Shown here: piece after piece, positions 17,049-25,514 of the stretch
How the letters are laid out: every line of letters begins with the position of its first letter
Position numbering within the stretch: the first letter of the stretch is position 1
Notes under the pieces: model-generated
What the model was told of the DNA's origin: nothing
The model's database searches: none
The model's input: the letters and a program-made list of their open reading frames with translations, nothing else
Source: CAZSAL01 sp964604825
Lineage (GTDB): Bacteria; Elusimicrobiota; Elusimicrobia; 2-01-FULL-59-12
Assembly: GCA_964604825.1 (NCBI GenBank)
Contig: CAZSAL010000031.1
Span: 1 to 31,359, forward strand
DNA length: 31,359 bases
Direction of reading: 5' to 3'
Program-made: the position numbers and the translations under genes

Positions 17049-18149
17049 GTGGAAGCAAAAAGGCTTCGTTCGCTCGATGTTTTCCGCGGCCTCACAATCG
17101 CGGCGATGATCGTAGTCAACAGCCCGGGCAACAGCACGTCCTATGCGCAGCTCGATCATTCCGCCTGGAATGGTCTGACATTCACGGATCTTGTTTTTCC
17201 GTTCTTTATTTTCATCGTCGGAGTTTCTCTGGTGTTTTCCATCAGCCGCCGCAGGGATGAGGGACAATCTGATAGTTATCTGATTAAACAGATTTCTCAC
17301 AGGACGCTTATTATTTTCTCCCTGGGTCTGCTGCTGAACGGCTTTCCCTATTATTATTTTTCAATCATTCGCGTACCTGGCGTGCTGCAGCGCATCGCAC
17401 TCACTTATTTCATTGCTGCGCTTTTGTTCTTGAAAACCCGCATCCGTACGCAGGCCCTGCTTGTGCCGGCAATTCTAATCGCATACTGGGTTGCCATGAC
17501 GCGCGTTCCTGTTCCGGGGTTTGGCGCGGGAGATCTCAGCAGGGAAGGGAATCTAGCGGCTTACATAGACCGTCTCATCCTGCATGGTCACATGTACCGC
17601 ACGGTGTATGATCCCGAAGGTCTATTAAGCACGCTGCCTGCCGTAGCTACGGCGATTTTTGGCGTTCTTGCAGGCGTCTGGCTGAGACAGCCGCGCGCAG
17701 ACAAAGAAAAACTTTTGGGAATGACGGGGGCCGGAACAGCGTTTATCGCCGCAGGCTGGATATGGAACTGCTGGTTCCCGGTCAATAAAGCCCTCTGGAC
17801 AAGTTCCTACGTGCTGGTAACTGGCGGGCTTGCGCTTTACTTACTGGCTCTCTGCTACCGGCTTATCGACGTGAAAGGGATCCAGCGATGGGGAAAACCT
17901 TTTGAAGTCTTTGGACTCAACGCCATCGCAGTCTATTTGCTGCACATCCTGTTTTTAAAACTTCAAAATCTATGGCACATCACTCTGGCGGACGGATCCA
18001 CCGGGAACATCCGCTTCTGGATAACCGAGCATCTTTTTGGCCGGCTGTCGCCGATGAACGCTTCGCTGTGCTACGCGCTCGCATACACGCTCTTCTGGTA
18101 CCTCATTTTCCAAGCCCTCTACCGCAAAAAAATCTTCATTAAAATTTAA
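17049..18149 (+). CDS. DUF5009/HGSNAT-like membrane acyltransferase
   Basis: A 366-residue polytopic membrane protein, roughly ten helices by eye, related to heparan-alpha-glucosaminide N-acetyltransferase and bacterial NagX-like proteins. Seen: the N-terminal hallmark RLRSLDVFRGLTIAAMIVVNSPG, then WNGLTFTDLVFPFFIFIVG, PGVLQRIALTYF, STLPAVATAIFGVLAG, and the C-terminal FGLNAIAVYLLHI. The family transfers acyl groups across the membrane onto amino sugars; the bacterial substrate is usually inferred to be glucosamine-type sugar from cell-wall or glycan turnover. The start is GTG at 17049, chosen because the conserved SLDVFRG block follows about eight residues later. Nothing nearby points to a particular glycan. 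Confidence 0.88.
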   Translation: MEAKRLRSLDVFRGLTIAAMIVVNSPGNSTSYAQLDHSAWNGLTFTDLVFPFFIFIVGVSLVFSISRRRDEGQSDSYLIKQISHRTLIIFSLGLLLNGFPYYYFSIIRVPGVLQRIALTYFIAALLFLKTRIRTQALLVPAILIAYWVAMTRVPVPGFGAGDLSREGNLAAYIDRLILHGHMYRTVYDPEGLLSTLPAVATAIFGVLAGVWLRQPRADKEKLLGMTGAGTAFIAAGWIWNCWFPVNKALWTSSYVLVTGGLALYLLALCYRLIDVKGIQRWGKPFEVFGLNAIAVYLLHILFLKLQNLWHITLADGSTGNIRFWITEHLFGRLSPMNASLCYALAYTLFWYLIFQALYRKKIFIKI

Positions 18150-18190
18150 ACCGTTGCTTTCATTTACCTGACATTTTCTAGAATAAACCC

Positions 18191-20317
18191 ATGTTGTCTC
18201 TGTTAGATCAACTCAAGTCTTTGCGGAGAGTCCGCGGGCCCGGGCGCCTGGGCCGCGCCCTGCGCTACGGGCTTGCCCTGATCAGCGTGGCGGGAACTCA
18301 CGCGTTACTGGGATGGATGAGTCGGTCCTTTCTGGGCGCCGGAATCGCGTTCACGGTTCCGCTCAGCTTCCTGGCCATGCTGACCTACATCCTTGGATCG
18401 GGCCCGGGACTGGCGTATGCGCTGCTGGTCGGATTCGACGCATGGTATTTTTTCGTTGGACCAAGAAATTCATTCTCCATATCGAGCTCTTTGGAAGCAA
18501 TGCGTCTGGCTGGATATTTCGTATGCGCCCTGGCCATCGTCGGACTGAGCAGGCTGCAGCAGCGGACTCCGGAGAAATTCGAATCCCGCCTCGGCGGCCG
18601 CCAAACGATCATTGCTTTATTTAGTTTTGCCCTGCTTATTATCAGCGTAGTGGCTTTCGGCAATTTCTGGAGTAATCGTGCCCTTGACGCGTCCCAAAAT
18701 TTGGTGACTCACACCGTGGAAGTTCTTGCCGACCTGAGGGGGATATTGACCGCCATGAACGATGTCGAAACCGGGCAAATAGGTTTCCTTTTGACGCATA
18801 ATCCCGATTACCTCGAACCCTATCGCAATGGCCGCAGCAAGGCTTATGCGCAATGGGAAATGCTTATTAAAAAAACCTCGGACAACCCCCGTCAGCAGGA
18901 GAATCTTCGCAAGGTCCGTCCTCTCATGGATGCCAAGTTCGCCGAATTGTCGCGCACGATCCGCCTGGATCAGGAGGGGAATCACAGCGCGGCCATACGT
19001 TTACTGGAATCCGGAGCCGGCAAAAAATTGATGGATGAGTTCCGCAGATCCGAGGCCGCAATGGAGGAGGAAGAAAGGAACCTGCTCGCCGCACGGAACG
19101 CCTCTGTGACGGCCCAGGCAAGGATACGGATGTGGTTCATTGTCGGTGGAACCATGGCCAGTTTTTTCCTGCTGTACTGGGTGCTGATTCTTTTCCTCAG
19201 AGAAAGGACGGCGGCGCTATTGGCCGCGGTGGTGAGCCATTCTGATGATGCGATCATCGGCAAGACCCTGGACGGGACCATAACCGCCTGGAATCCCGCC
19301 GCCGAGAAAATTTTTGGTTATAAGGCGAGCGAAGTTATCGGCCACCCTATTTCCCTGATCCTTCCCCCGGACAGAAAAGATGAAGTTCATCATCTGATCG
19401 CCCGGATCCAAAACGGAGAGACGGTGTCGCACTATGAAACCCTGCGCCAGAGGAAGGACGGACAGTTGATCCCTGTTTCCGTGACGCTTTCCCCGATCAA
19501 GGACAGCCGCGGAGCGATTATCGGCGTGTCGAGCATCAAGCGTGACATCACCGAACGCCGGCGCGCGGAAGAAGAACTGGCCCGCCACGCCAGAGCTCTT
19601 ACCCGCTCCAACGCCGAACTTGAACAGTTCGCCTACATCGCCTCGCATGATCTTCAGGAACCGCTGCGGGCAATCGGCGGATTTACCGGGCTGATTGGTT
19701 CTGAATACAAGGGTAAATTAGACGCGAACGCCGACAAATATATACGATTTATCGTAGAAGGCGTTGCGCGGATGCAGACTCTGATCGACGACCTTCTCAG
19801 CTATTCGCGGGTGGGAAGGCAGTCTCTCAGCATCCAGCCGGTGGATCTCAAACAAACGGTGGCAAATGTTCTCAAAAATCTGGAGCCCCGCATTCGGGAA
19901 AAATCGGCAAAGGTATTAATTGAGGATATGCCTGTGGTTCAGGCGGACGAAATACAGATGGAACAGTTGTTTCAGAACCTGATCGGCAACGCCTTAAAAT
20001 TTACGGGCGCGGAGTCTCCGCAGGTAACGGTTTCTTCATCCCGGAAGGATAATGTCTGGGTCATTTCCGTAAAGGATAACGGTATCGGCATTGATCCGCG
20101 CTTCTCAGAGCGAATTTTCGTGCCATTCCAGAGACTTCACGAACGCTCCAGGTATCCCGGCAATGGCATCGGCTTGACGATCTGCCAGAAAATCGTCGAG
20201 CGCCACAACGGCCGGATCTGGGTGGAATCCCATCCGGGAAGCGGAGCAAATTTTCTTTTTACTATCCCTGTAAAAGGAGATAACACAACCCATGAATCAG
20301 CAACGCAACATCATTGA
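18191..20317 (+). CDS. Sensor histidine kinase (DUF4118-CHASE3-PAS-HisKA-HATPase)
   Basis: A 708-residue membrane sensor. Residues about 30-120 form a KdpD-like DUF4118 membrane region (ending GPRNSFSIS...). About 140-330 is a CHASE3-type sensor between two helices (containing MNDVETGQIGFLLT). About 345-465 is a PAS domain (DGTITAWNPAAEKIFGY). Then comes a HisKA dimerisation domain with phospho-acceptor His486 (IASHDLQEPLRAIGG), and a HATPase with NLIGNALKF, VKDNGIGI and GNGIGLTIC. This is the phytochrome-style kinase subfamily that usually pairs with a small Rcp1-like regulator, and such a gene starts inside its last 26 bases. CHASE3 ligands are generally unknown. A short 41-base gap separates it from the acyltransferase gene. 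Confidence 0.93.
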   Translation: MLSLLDQLKSLRRVRGPGRLGRALRYGLALISVAGTHALLGWMSRSFLGAGIAFTVPLSFLAMLTYILGSGPGLAYALLVGFDAWYFFVGPRNSFSISSSLEAMRLAGYFVCALAIVGLSRLQQRTPEKFESRLGGRQTIIALFSFALLIISVVAFGNFWSNRALDASQNLVTHTVEVLADLRGILTAMNDVETGQIGFLLTHNPDYLEPYRNGRSKAYAQWEMLIKKTSDNPRQQENLRKVRPLMDAKFAELSRTIRLDQEGNHSAAIRLLESGAGKKLMDEFRRSEAAMEEEERNLLAARNASVTAQARIRMWFIVGGTMASFFLLYWVLILFLRERTAALLAAVVSHSDDAIIGKTLDGTITAWNPAAEKIFGYKASEVIGHPISLILPPDRKDEVHHLIARIQNGETVSHYETLRQRKDGQLIPVSVTLSPIKDSRGAIIGVSSIKRDITERRRAEEELARHARALTRSNAELEQFAYIASHDLQEPLRAIGGFTGLIGSEYKGKLDANADKYIRFIVEGVARMQTLIDDLLSYSRVGRQSLSIQPVDLKQTVANVLKNLEPRIREKSAKVLIEDMPVVQADEIQMEQLFQNLIGNALKFTGAESPQVTVSSSRKDNVWVISVKDNGIGIDPRFSERIFVPFQRLHERSRYPGNGIGLTICQKIVERHNGRIWVESHPGSGANFLFTIPVKGDNTTHESATQHH

Positions 20318-20744
20318 CATACTTCTCGTAGAAGATTCTGAAAGCGACGCTTTTCTTACGCAGGAGTCCTTAAGAAAAAGCAAAATACATAACGAGATCC
20401 ACATAGTCACCAACGGCGATGAGGCCATGTCCTATCTGCGGCGACAGGCCCCTTATCAAAATTCCCCGCGTCCGGATCTTGTTCTGTTAGACTTGAACCT
20501 GCCGCGCAAAAGCGGCAGGGAAGTCCTGGCGGAAATGAAACAAGACCCGGAACTCAGCGCAATCCCGGTCGTTATCCTGACTACATCCAAAGCCGAGGAA
20601 GATATCATCAGCAGCTACAAGCACCATGCGAACTGCTACGTGACCAAGCCCGTGGATCTGATACAGTTCGCGCAGGTCGTTCAATCAATTGAATCTTTCT
20701 GGTTCACTATCGTTAAGCTTCCTCCGAACGGAAAGAAAAAATAA
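20292..20744 (+). CDS. Single-domain response regulator, Rcp1 type
   Basis: A 150-residue stand-alone receiver domain without an output domain. Seen: acidic pocket Glu14/Asp15 (LLVEDSESD), phospho-acceptor Asp67 (LLDLNLPRKSG), the Thr switch (ILTTSKAEED) and the conserved Lys in YVTKPVD. The YKHHANCYVTKPVDLIQF block is typical of Rcp1-like partners of CHASE3/phytochrome-type kinases. AAAGGAG (20273-20279) precedes the ATG, which lies 26 bases inside the kinase gene, so co-expression is very likely. It probably shuttles phosphate between the upstream kinase and another effector, perhaps the next gene's product. Confidence 0.94.
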   Translation: MNQQRNIIDILLVEDSESDAFLTQESLRKSKIHNEIHIVTNGDEAMSYLRRQAPYQNSPRPDLVLLDLNLPRKSGREVLAEMKQDPELSAIPVVILTTSKAEEDIISSYKHHANCYVTKPVDLIQFAQVVQSIESFWFTIVKLPPNGKKK

Positions 20745-20746
20745 AA

Positions 20747-22414
20747 ATGCCGCCGGAAGTCCTGCAGATTCTATTAATCGAGGATGAACCGTCAGACGCA
20801 GCGCTGATTCAGGAATCGCTCCGCACCGCGGAACGCAGCTCGCCTGTTGTACGATTCGAAATCATACCTGCAACGAATCTTAAATCCGCAATAACCCTCC
20901 TTTCCAACCAGAGCTTCGACGCTATTCTTGCCGATCTGACTCTGCCGGACAGCAGGGGATTGGAAACAGTTAAAGAACTGCGTCAAAGCGCTCCGGATAT
21001 TTCCCTGGTCGTCTTATCCGGCATTAACGACGAAGAAATGGCAATAGAATCCGTGCGCGGCGGAGCCCAGGATTATCTGGTAAAAAGCAATGCCGCTTTT
21101 CAATGGCTCCCCAGGGTGATCCGCTACAGCATAGAGCGCAAGCATACGGAAGAAAAGCTCCGGGATCGTGAGACGCAGCTGGCCGATTTGAACCGGGACC
21201 TCGAGAAGGAAGTAGCCCGGCGGACAGAGATGCTCAGGCACAAGGAAGAAGAACTTGAACAGACCCGGACGCTTGAAGCCGTTGGGCGTCTGGCCGGAGG
21301 AGTGGCGCATGACTTTAATAACCTGCTTACGGGAATCGTCGGCATAGCTCAGGAAGTCCATGACCAACTGGAGCCGGACAATTCTTTGCGCGCCGACCTG
21401 GAAGAAGCCGTCAAGGCGGGGCAGCGGGCGTTTTCTCTTACGAAACAGCTGCTGACTTTCGGCCGCAGGCAGATTTCAATTCCCAAAGTAGTCGACCTGA
21501 ACGAAGTCGTAGCTGATTTTCAAAAACTTCTCGCGCGCCTGATCGGCGAAGACGTCCGCCTGCAGACAGACTTCCGCCCGGGAATCGGGAATATCCGGAT
21601 CGACCCGGGTCAGGTCGAACAGATACTGGTAAACCTGGCGGTTAACGCGCGCGATGCGATGCCTAAAGGGGGAGAACTGAAAATTGAGACGGGCGAGCAC
21701 CTGGAAGAAAACGGCTCGGAAGGGCCGCTGTCTCCTGGTCATTATGTGAGCCTGACAGTGCGGGACACGGGAACAGGAATGAGTCCGGAAACGCTGAGCC
21801 ATATCTTTGAGCCATTTTTTACGACCAAAGGCGAAACCGGCGGCACCGGACTGGGCCTGTCAACCGTCTACGGCATAGTTAAGCAGGCAGGCGGACACAT
21901 CCGCGTTCAAAGCGAAGAAGGGTCGGGAACGGAGATCAGAATTTATTTTCCCCGCATCAGCGCCAGCCGTCCGGACGACCGCAGGCTCGACAGCCGGCAA
22001 ACCCCGTACGGCGGGAATGAAACGATTCTTGTGGTAGAAGATGAACCTATCGTGCGGCATGTCGTAGTTAAGATGCTTTTGCGCGCCGGGTATAAGGTGC
22101 TGGAAGCGGAGGATGGAGAAAGCGCCCTGAAATTATCTGCGAACAAAGAACCGATAGATATGCTGCTGACCGACGTTGTTATGCCCGGTATGAATGGAAG
22201 AGAACTGGTTGCAATGATGAATCAACGCTATCCCCGGATCAGCGTGCTTTACATGTCCGGCTATCCAAAAGATATTATCGACCGGAAGGGGCTCTTAAAG
22301 GGGAAAATTCATCTGATTGAAAAGACCGCAATCCCCAATTATCTGCTCAACACAATCCGGGAAATCTTTGACAAGAATGCCGCGTCTGATAAAACCACGG
22401 CCGCCAAACAGTAA
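20747..22414 (+). CDS. Hybrid histidine kinase (REC-HisKA-HATPase-REC)
   Basis: A 555-residue soluble kinase with no membrane segment. It has an N-terminal receiver (acceptor Asp63, ILADLTLPDS), a coiled linker with heptad-like charge (about 130-175), a HisKA domain with His188 (GGVAHDFNNLLTGI), a HATPase (NLAVNARDAM, VRDTGTGM, GTGLGLSTVYG), and a C-terminal receiver (Asp476, LLTDVVMPGMNG). The C-terminal receiver has Lys-Thr (IEKTAIP) where Lys-Pro is usual. It begins 2 bases after the response regulator. The organisation suggests a relay: the membrane CHASE3 kinase and Rcp1-like regulator feed into or compete with this cytoplasmic hybrid. No DNA-binding output is encoded here. Confidence 0.93.
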   Translation: MPPEVLQILLIEDEPSDAALIQESLRTAERSSPVVRFEIIPATNLKSAITLLSNQSFDAILADLTLPDSRGLETVKELRQSAPDISLVVLSGINDEEMAIESVRGGAQDYLVKSNAAFQWLPRVIRYSIERKHTEEKLRDRETQLADLNRDLEKEVARRTEMLRHKEEELEQTRTLEAVGRLAGGVAHDFNNLLTGIVGIAQEVHDQLEPDNSLRADLEEAVKAGQRAFSLTKQLLTFGRRQISIPKVVDLNEVVADFQKLLARLIGEDVRLQTDFRPGIGNIRIDPGQVEQILVNLAVNARDAMPKGGELKIETGEHLEENGSEGPLSPGHYVSLTVRDTGTGMSPETLSHIFEPFFTTKGETGGTGLGLSTVYGIVKQAGGHIRVQSEEGSGTEIRIYFPRISASRPDDRRLDSRQTPYGGNETILVVEDEPIVRHVVVKMLLRAGYKVLEAEDGESALKLSANKEPIDMLLTDVVMPGMNGRELVAMMNQRYPRISVLYMSGYPKDIIDRKGLLKGKIHLIEKTAIPNYLLNTIREIFDKNAASDKTTAAKQ

Positions 22415-22485
22415 GTCCGCTTGCCTTGCCTCCGTTTTTTAACCATCATATTACTGTCTTATATGCAGTCCCGGAGGAAAACCAT

Positions 22486-22893
22486 ATGCCTTTGATCAAA
22501 TGGGCGCCGAAATTAAGCGTAAACATCGCCGAAATCGACGACCAGCATAAAGAACTTATCCGCCTGATCAATGATCTGCACGATGCCATGATGGCCGGTA
22601 ACAGCCAGAGCGTAATGAAGGAAATTTTTGAAAACCTTAATAGTTATATCCGAACCCATTTCGCCACCGAAGAAACTTTGATGCAGAAATATGGTTTCCC
22701 AGGCCTTGACGCGCACAGAAAAGAACACGCTAAATTTGCACAACGGATATTTGAATTCCAGGAACAATTTGAAAAGGGACAAAACGGCCTCGCCTTAAAA
22801 TTAATGCCGCTACTTGAAAACTGGCTGGAAGCACATTTAATCAGCAGCGATAAAGTTTACGCCGCCTTCCTCAATTCCAAAGGCGTATATTAG
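22486..22893 (+). CDS. Bacteriohemerythrin
   Basis: A 135-residue four-helix non-haem di-iron protein that binds O2. All seven iron ligands are present at canonical spacing: His21, His58, Glu62, His77, His81, His117 and Asp122. ATG 22486 is chosen over an in-frame TTG at 22426 because GGAGG (22473-22477) precedes it by 8 bases and the family starts with this MPLIKWAPKL-type segment. It lies about 70 bases downstream of the hybrid kinase. With the kinases and the cytochrome bd genes it suggests oxygen sensing, delivery or detoxification. Its stop overlaps the stop of the opposing CAP gene by four bases. Confidence 0.95.
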   Translation: MPLIKWAPKLSVNIAEIDDQHKELIRLINDLHDAMMAGNSQSVMKEIFENLNSYIRTHFATEETLMQKYGFPGLDAHRKEHAKFAQRIFEFQEQFEKGQNGLALKLMPLLENWLEAHLISSDKVYAAFLNSKGVY

Positions 22894-23543
22894 AACTCCT
22901 GCGCAAAATCGATAACGCACATCACTCCATACTGTTTGTGCGGGCCGCAGGCGGCGCCCGCGGAATCAAACCCTGCGGCAAGAATGTTTTTCCTGTGGCC
23001 ACGGCTGGGCACGCCGTCATCAATGATCAGATCCCGGACTACATCTTCCGCAGTTTTTGAGCCGTAGCTGATATTCTCTCCAACCGTTCTGAAGCCCGTC
23101 TGAAAACGGCGAATCCGCGTGACGAAATCCTTGCCATTACTGCTGTTATGGCCGACAAGCCCTTTGGGGCCCGTATCAAGAACATGCGCAAAGGAACTTT
23201 CGCTCAGGCAGGGATCCCATTGAATCGGAGGAAGTGGTTTTGTCCTGCGAAGCGCCTTCGCAGCTTCCTCCACCGCTGCGGCGCCTTCCTTTGTCTCCAG
23301 AAAAACGCCGTCCGGTAATTTACGCATCCTGCCGTGGAATTGTTCTATCAGATCTTCCAGATGAAAGGCATACTCCGCAGGATGTTCGCGCACGTAATTT
23401 ATCCGGTAGACGATTTCCTTATCGCGCTCTGTGGACGTATCATCGCAGCGGTTTGCGGCAAATAGAACGGATGTTCCGAGGGTTACCAAACTTATAAACA
23501 GGACAATGCGGCGGGGGTAAGGAAGGTTTACTTCCTCATTCAT
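22890..23543 (-). CDS. Secreted CAP-domain (SCP/PR1) protein
   Basis: A 217-residue exported protein. Seen: a signal peptide (IVLFISLVTLGTSVLFAA) ending near residue 30, then a CAP domain with the family's GENISYG and GHRKNIL motifs and His at HVLDTGPKGLVGHN. Bacterial CAP proteins of this YkwD-like type are usually extracytoplasmic and of unknown activity. The ATG overlaps the pckG stop (ATGA), so it is translated from the PEP carboxykinase message, which has no obvious functional logic. It ends overlapping the hemerythrin stop by four bases. Confidence 0.88.
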   Translation of the reverse strand: MNEEVNLPYPRRIVLFISLVTLGTSVLFAANRCDDTSTERDKEIVYRINYVREHPAEYAFHLEDLIEQFHGRMRKLPDGVFLETKEGAAAVEEAAKALRRTKPLPPIQWDPCLSESSFAHVLDTGPKGLVGHNSSNGKDFVTRIRRFQTGFRTVGENISYGSKTAEDVVRDLIIDDGVPSRGHRKNILAAGFDSAGAACGPHKQYGVMCVIDFAQEF

Positions 23544-25318
23544 ATTCCAAGTCTTTTGGCGAAGGCGTCCTGCTCCTGCCGCAGAACCGGGGGAAGACGA
23601 TCTCCGATTTTGGCAAAGAAAGCGCGCTGGTCGGCAAGATCTTCTTTCCAGCCTTCCGGCTGAAAGCTGAGGATCGCGTCGAGGTTCTGGCGGGGAACAT
23701 TCAACCCCTCAAGGTTCAGGTCTTCCGGGCGGGGAACAAAACCGAGAGGCGTTTTTTGCGCTCCCGCCTTGTTCCCGCAGCGGTCCAGAGCCCAGAGCAC
23801 GGCGCGCAGATTTTCGCCGAAGCCCGGCCAGAGGAATTCTCCGGTCTGAGGATTTTTGCGGAACCAGTTGACTTTGAAAATTTTCGGCGCCGCGTCTCCC
23901 AGGCGCTCTCCGATTTCCAGCCAGTGAGCGAAATAGTCCCCGACGTTATAGCCGATGAAAGGCAGCATAGCCATGGGATCGCGCCGGACCACGCCGACTT
24001 TTCCCGTGGCCGCGGCGGTCGTTTCCGACGCCATGGTCGCTCCCAGATAAACGCCGTGCCGCCAGGAAAAACTCTCGCAGATCAGCGGCACAAGGTTCGC
24101 CCTGCGGGCCCCGAAGAAAATCGCGCTCAGCGGCACGCCCTGCGGAGTCTCCCATGAGGGAGAAATCGACGGGCACTGCCTTGCCGGAGCCGTGAAGCGG
24201 GAGTTCGGATGCGCGGCGGGTTTGCCGCAGCCGGGCGTCCATTCCTCTCCCACCCAGTTTTTGCCGCGCGTGGGAGGATCAGGAAGCCCTTCCCACCACA
24301 CGCCGCCATCGTCCGTCCGGAGAACGTTCGTGAATATGGAGTTCGAACGGATGGTCGCCATGGCGTTTGGATTGCTTGATTCCGTGGTCCCGGGAGCCAC
24401 GCCGAAAAAGCCCGCTTCGGGATTCTGCGCCCAGAGCCGGCCGTCAGGGCCGATGCGCAGCCAGGCGATATCGTCGCCCAGAGTCCAGACCCTGTATCCA
24501 GGCATCGTTTTGGGAGGAATAAGCATGGCGAGATTCGTTTTGCCGCACTGGCTCGGAAGCGCCGCCGCGATATATTTAATTTCCCTCTGCGGATTTTCTA
24601 CGCCAATGATCAGCATGTGCTCGGCAAGCCATCCTTCGAGCTTGCCCAGATAGCTTCCAATGCGCAGCGCCAGGCATTTCTTGCCAAGCAGGGCATTCCC
24701 GCCGTATCCCGAGCCCACGCTCCAGATGGTGTGGTCTTCCGGAAAGTGACAGATCAGCCGCCTCTGGGGATTGATATCGGCCAGGCCGTGCATGCACTTG
24801 GTAAATGATTCTCCGTTTTTCAGCTCTTTCATAACCGCATCGCCCATGCGCGTCATAATGCGCATGCTCAGCACCACGTAGCGGCTGTCTGTGATTTCCA
24901 CTCCTATTTTGCGGAAGGGAGAACTGGCCGGGCCCATCAGGAAAGGAACTACGAACATCGTGCGGCCGCGCATAGAATCACGGGAAATCTCTTTGAGACG
25001 GCGGTACGCCTCTTCCGGAGCCATCCAGTTATTGGTCGGGCCGGAATCGATCTGCCGCCTGGTGCAGATAAAGGTAAGTTCTTCCGTGCGCGCTACGTCG
25101 TTTTTATTGGAACGATGGTAAAAACATCCCGGCCATTTCCGGGGATCCAGGGTCTCAAGTTCTCCCGAAGCAATAGCTTCTTTTTCAATGCGCTCCTTTT
25201 CGGCTTCAGAGCCATCGCACCAGCAGACGGAATCCGGACGGCAAAGCTCCTGCATTTCATGGACCCATTCCTGGGCTACTTCCAAACCTGTATGAAAAAT
25301 CGGCCGTTCAAGAGGCAT
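23540..25318 (-). CDS. pckG: Phosphoenolpyruvate carboxykinase (GTP)
   Basis: Interconverts oxaloacetate + GTP and phosphoenolpyruvate + CO2 + GDP in the cytosol. The 592 residues match the GTP-dependent family, not the shorter ATP type. Seen: the kinase-1a loop PSQCGKTNLAML with active-site Cys258; metal site motif GDDIAWLR; NPEAGFFGVAPGTT; and FSWRHGVYLGATMASE. AAAGGA lies about 9 bases before the ATG. It is divergent from cydA across a 195-base gap and overlaps the CAP gene. The enzyme can support gluconeogenesis, or run anaplerotically beside the ferredoxin-linked oxidoreductase. Confidence 0.97.
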   Translation of the reverse strand: MPLERPIFHTGLEVAQEWVHEMQELCRPDSVCWCDGSEAEKERIEKEAIASGELETLDPRKWPGCFYHRSNKNDVARTEELTFICTRRQIDSGPTNNWMAPEEAYRRLKEISRDSMRGRTMFVVPFLMGPASSPFRKIGVEITDSRYVVLSMRIMTRMGDAVMKELKNGESFTKCMHGLADINPQRRLICHFPEDHTIWSVGSGYGGNALLGKKCLALRIGSYLGKLEGWLAEHMLIIGVENPQREIKYIAAALPSQCGKTNLAMLIPPKTMPGYRVWTLGDDIAWLRIGPDGRLWAQNPEAGFFGVAPGTTESSNPNAMATIRSNSIFTNVLRTDDGGVWWEGLPDPPTRGKNWVGEEWTPGCGKPAAHPNSRFTAPARQCPSISPSWETPQGVPLSAIFFGARRANLVPLICESFSWRHGVYLGATMASETTAAATGKVGVVRRDPMAMLPFIGYNVGDYFAHWLEIGERLGDAAPKIFKVNWFRKNPQTGEFLWPGFGENLRAVLWALDRCGNKAGAQKTPLGFVPRPEDLNLEGLNVPRQNLDAILSFQPEGWKEDLADQRAFFAKIGDRLPPVLRQEQDAFAKRLGI

Positions 25319-25367
25319 TCAGAATAATCCTTTATTTTTTTGTATTTGGCGCGTATTGGGGCAACGT

Positions 25368-25389
25368 GCTAAACTCACCCGTGATTAGC
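25368..25389. promoter_or_regulatory. Candidate operator dyad between pckG and cydA
   Basis: GCTAA (25368-25372) and TTAGC (25385-25389) form the arms of a 22-base imperfect palindrome whose middle also reads TCAC-CC-GTGA. It lies just upstream of a -10-like TACAAT (25391-25396). It does not match FNR, ArcA or Rex consensus sites as I know them. The regulator is unknown. Confidence 0.3.
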
Positions 25390-25422
25390 GTACAATTATG
25401 AACGACTCGGCCCTCACATATC

Positions 25423-25514
25423 AAGTAAAAGGTCAAAAGGAAAAAGTTAAAGGTATGGTATTTATATTAGGAAAACCTTTTTTTTCCCTTTTACTTTTTA
25501 CTTTTTACCTGTTA
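25423..25514. repeat. Period-7 inverted repeat directly upstream of cydA
   Basis: The left arm (25430-25454) pairs with the right arm (25486-25510) at 21 of 25 positions across a 31-base loop. Each arm is a tandem series with a 7-base period: AGGTCAA/AAGGAAA-type units on the left, CTTTTTA-type units on the right. The last unit ends on the A of the cydA start codon. In RNA it would form a long hairpin ending 3 bases before the AUG. Confidence 0.65.
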
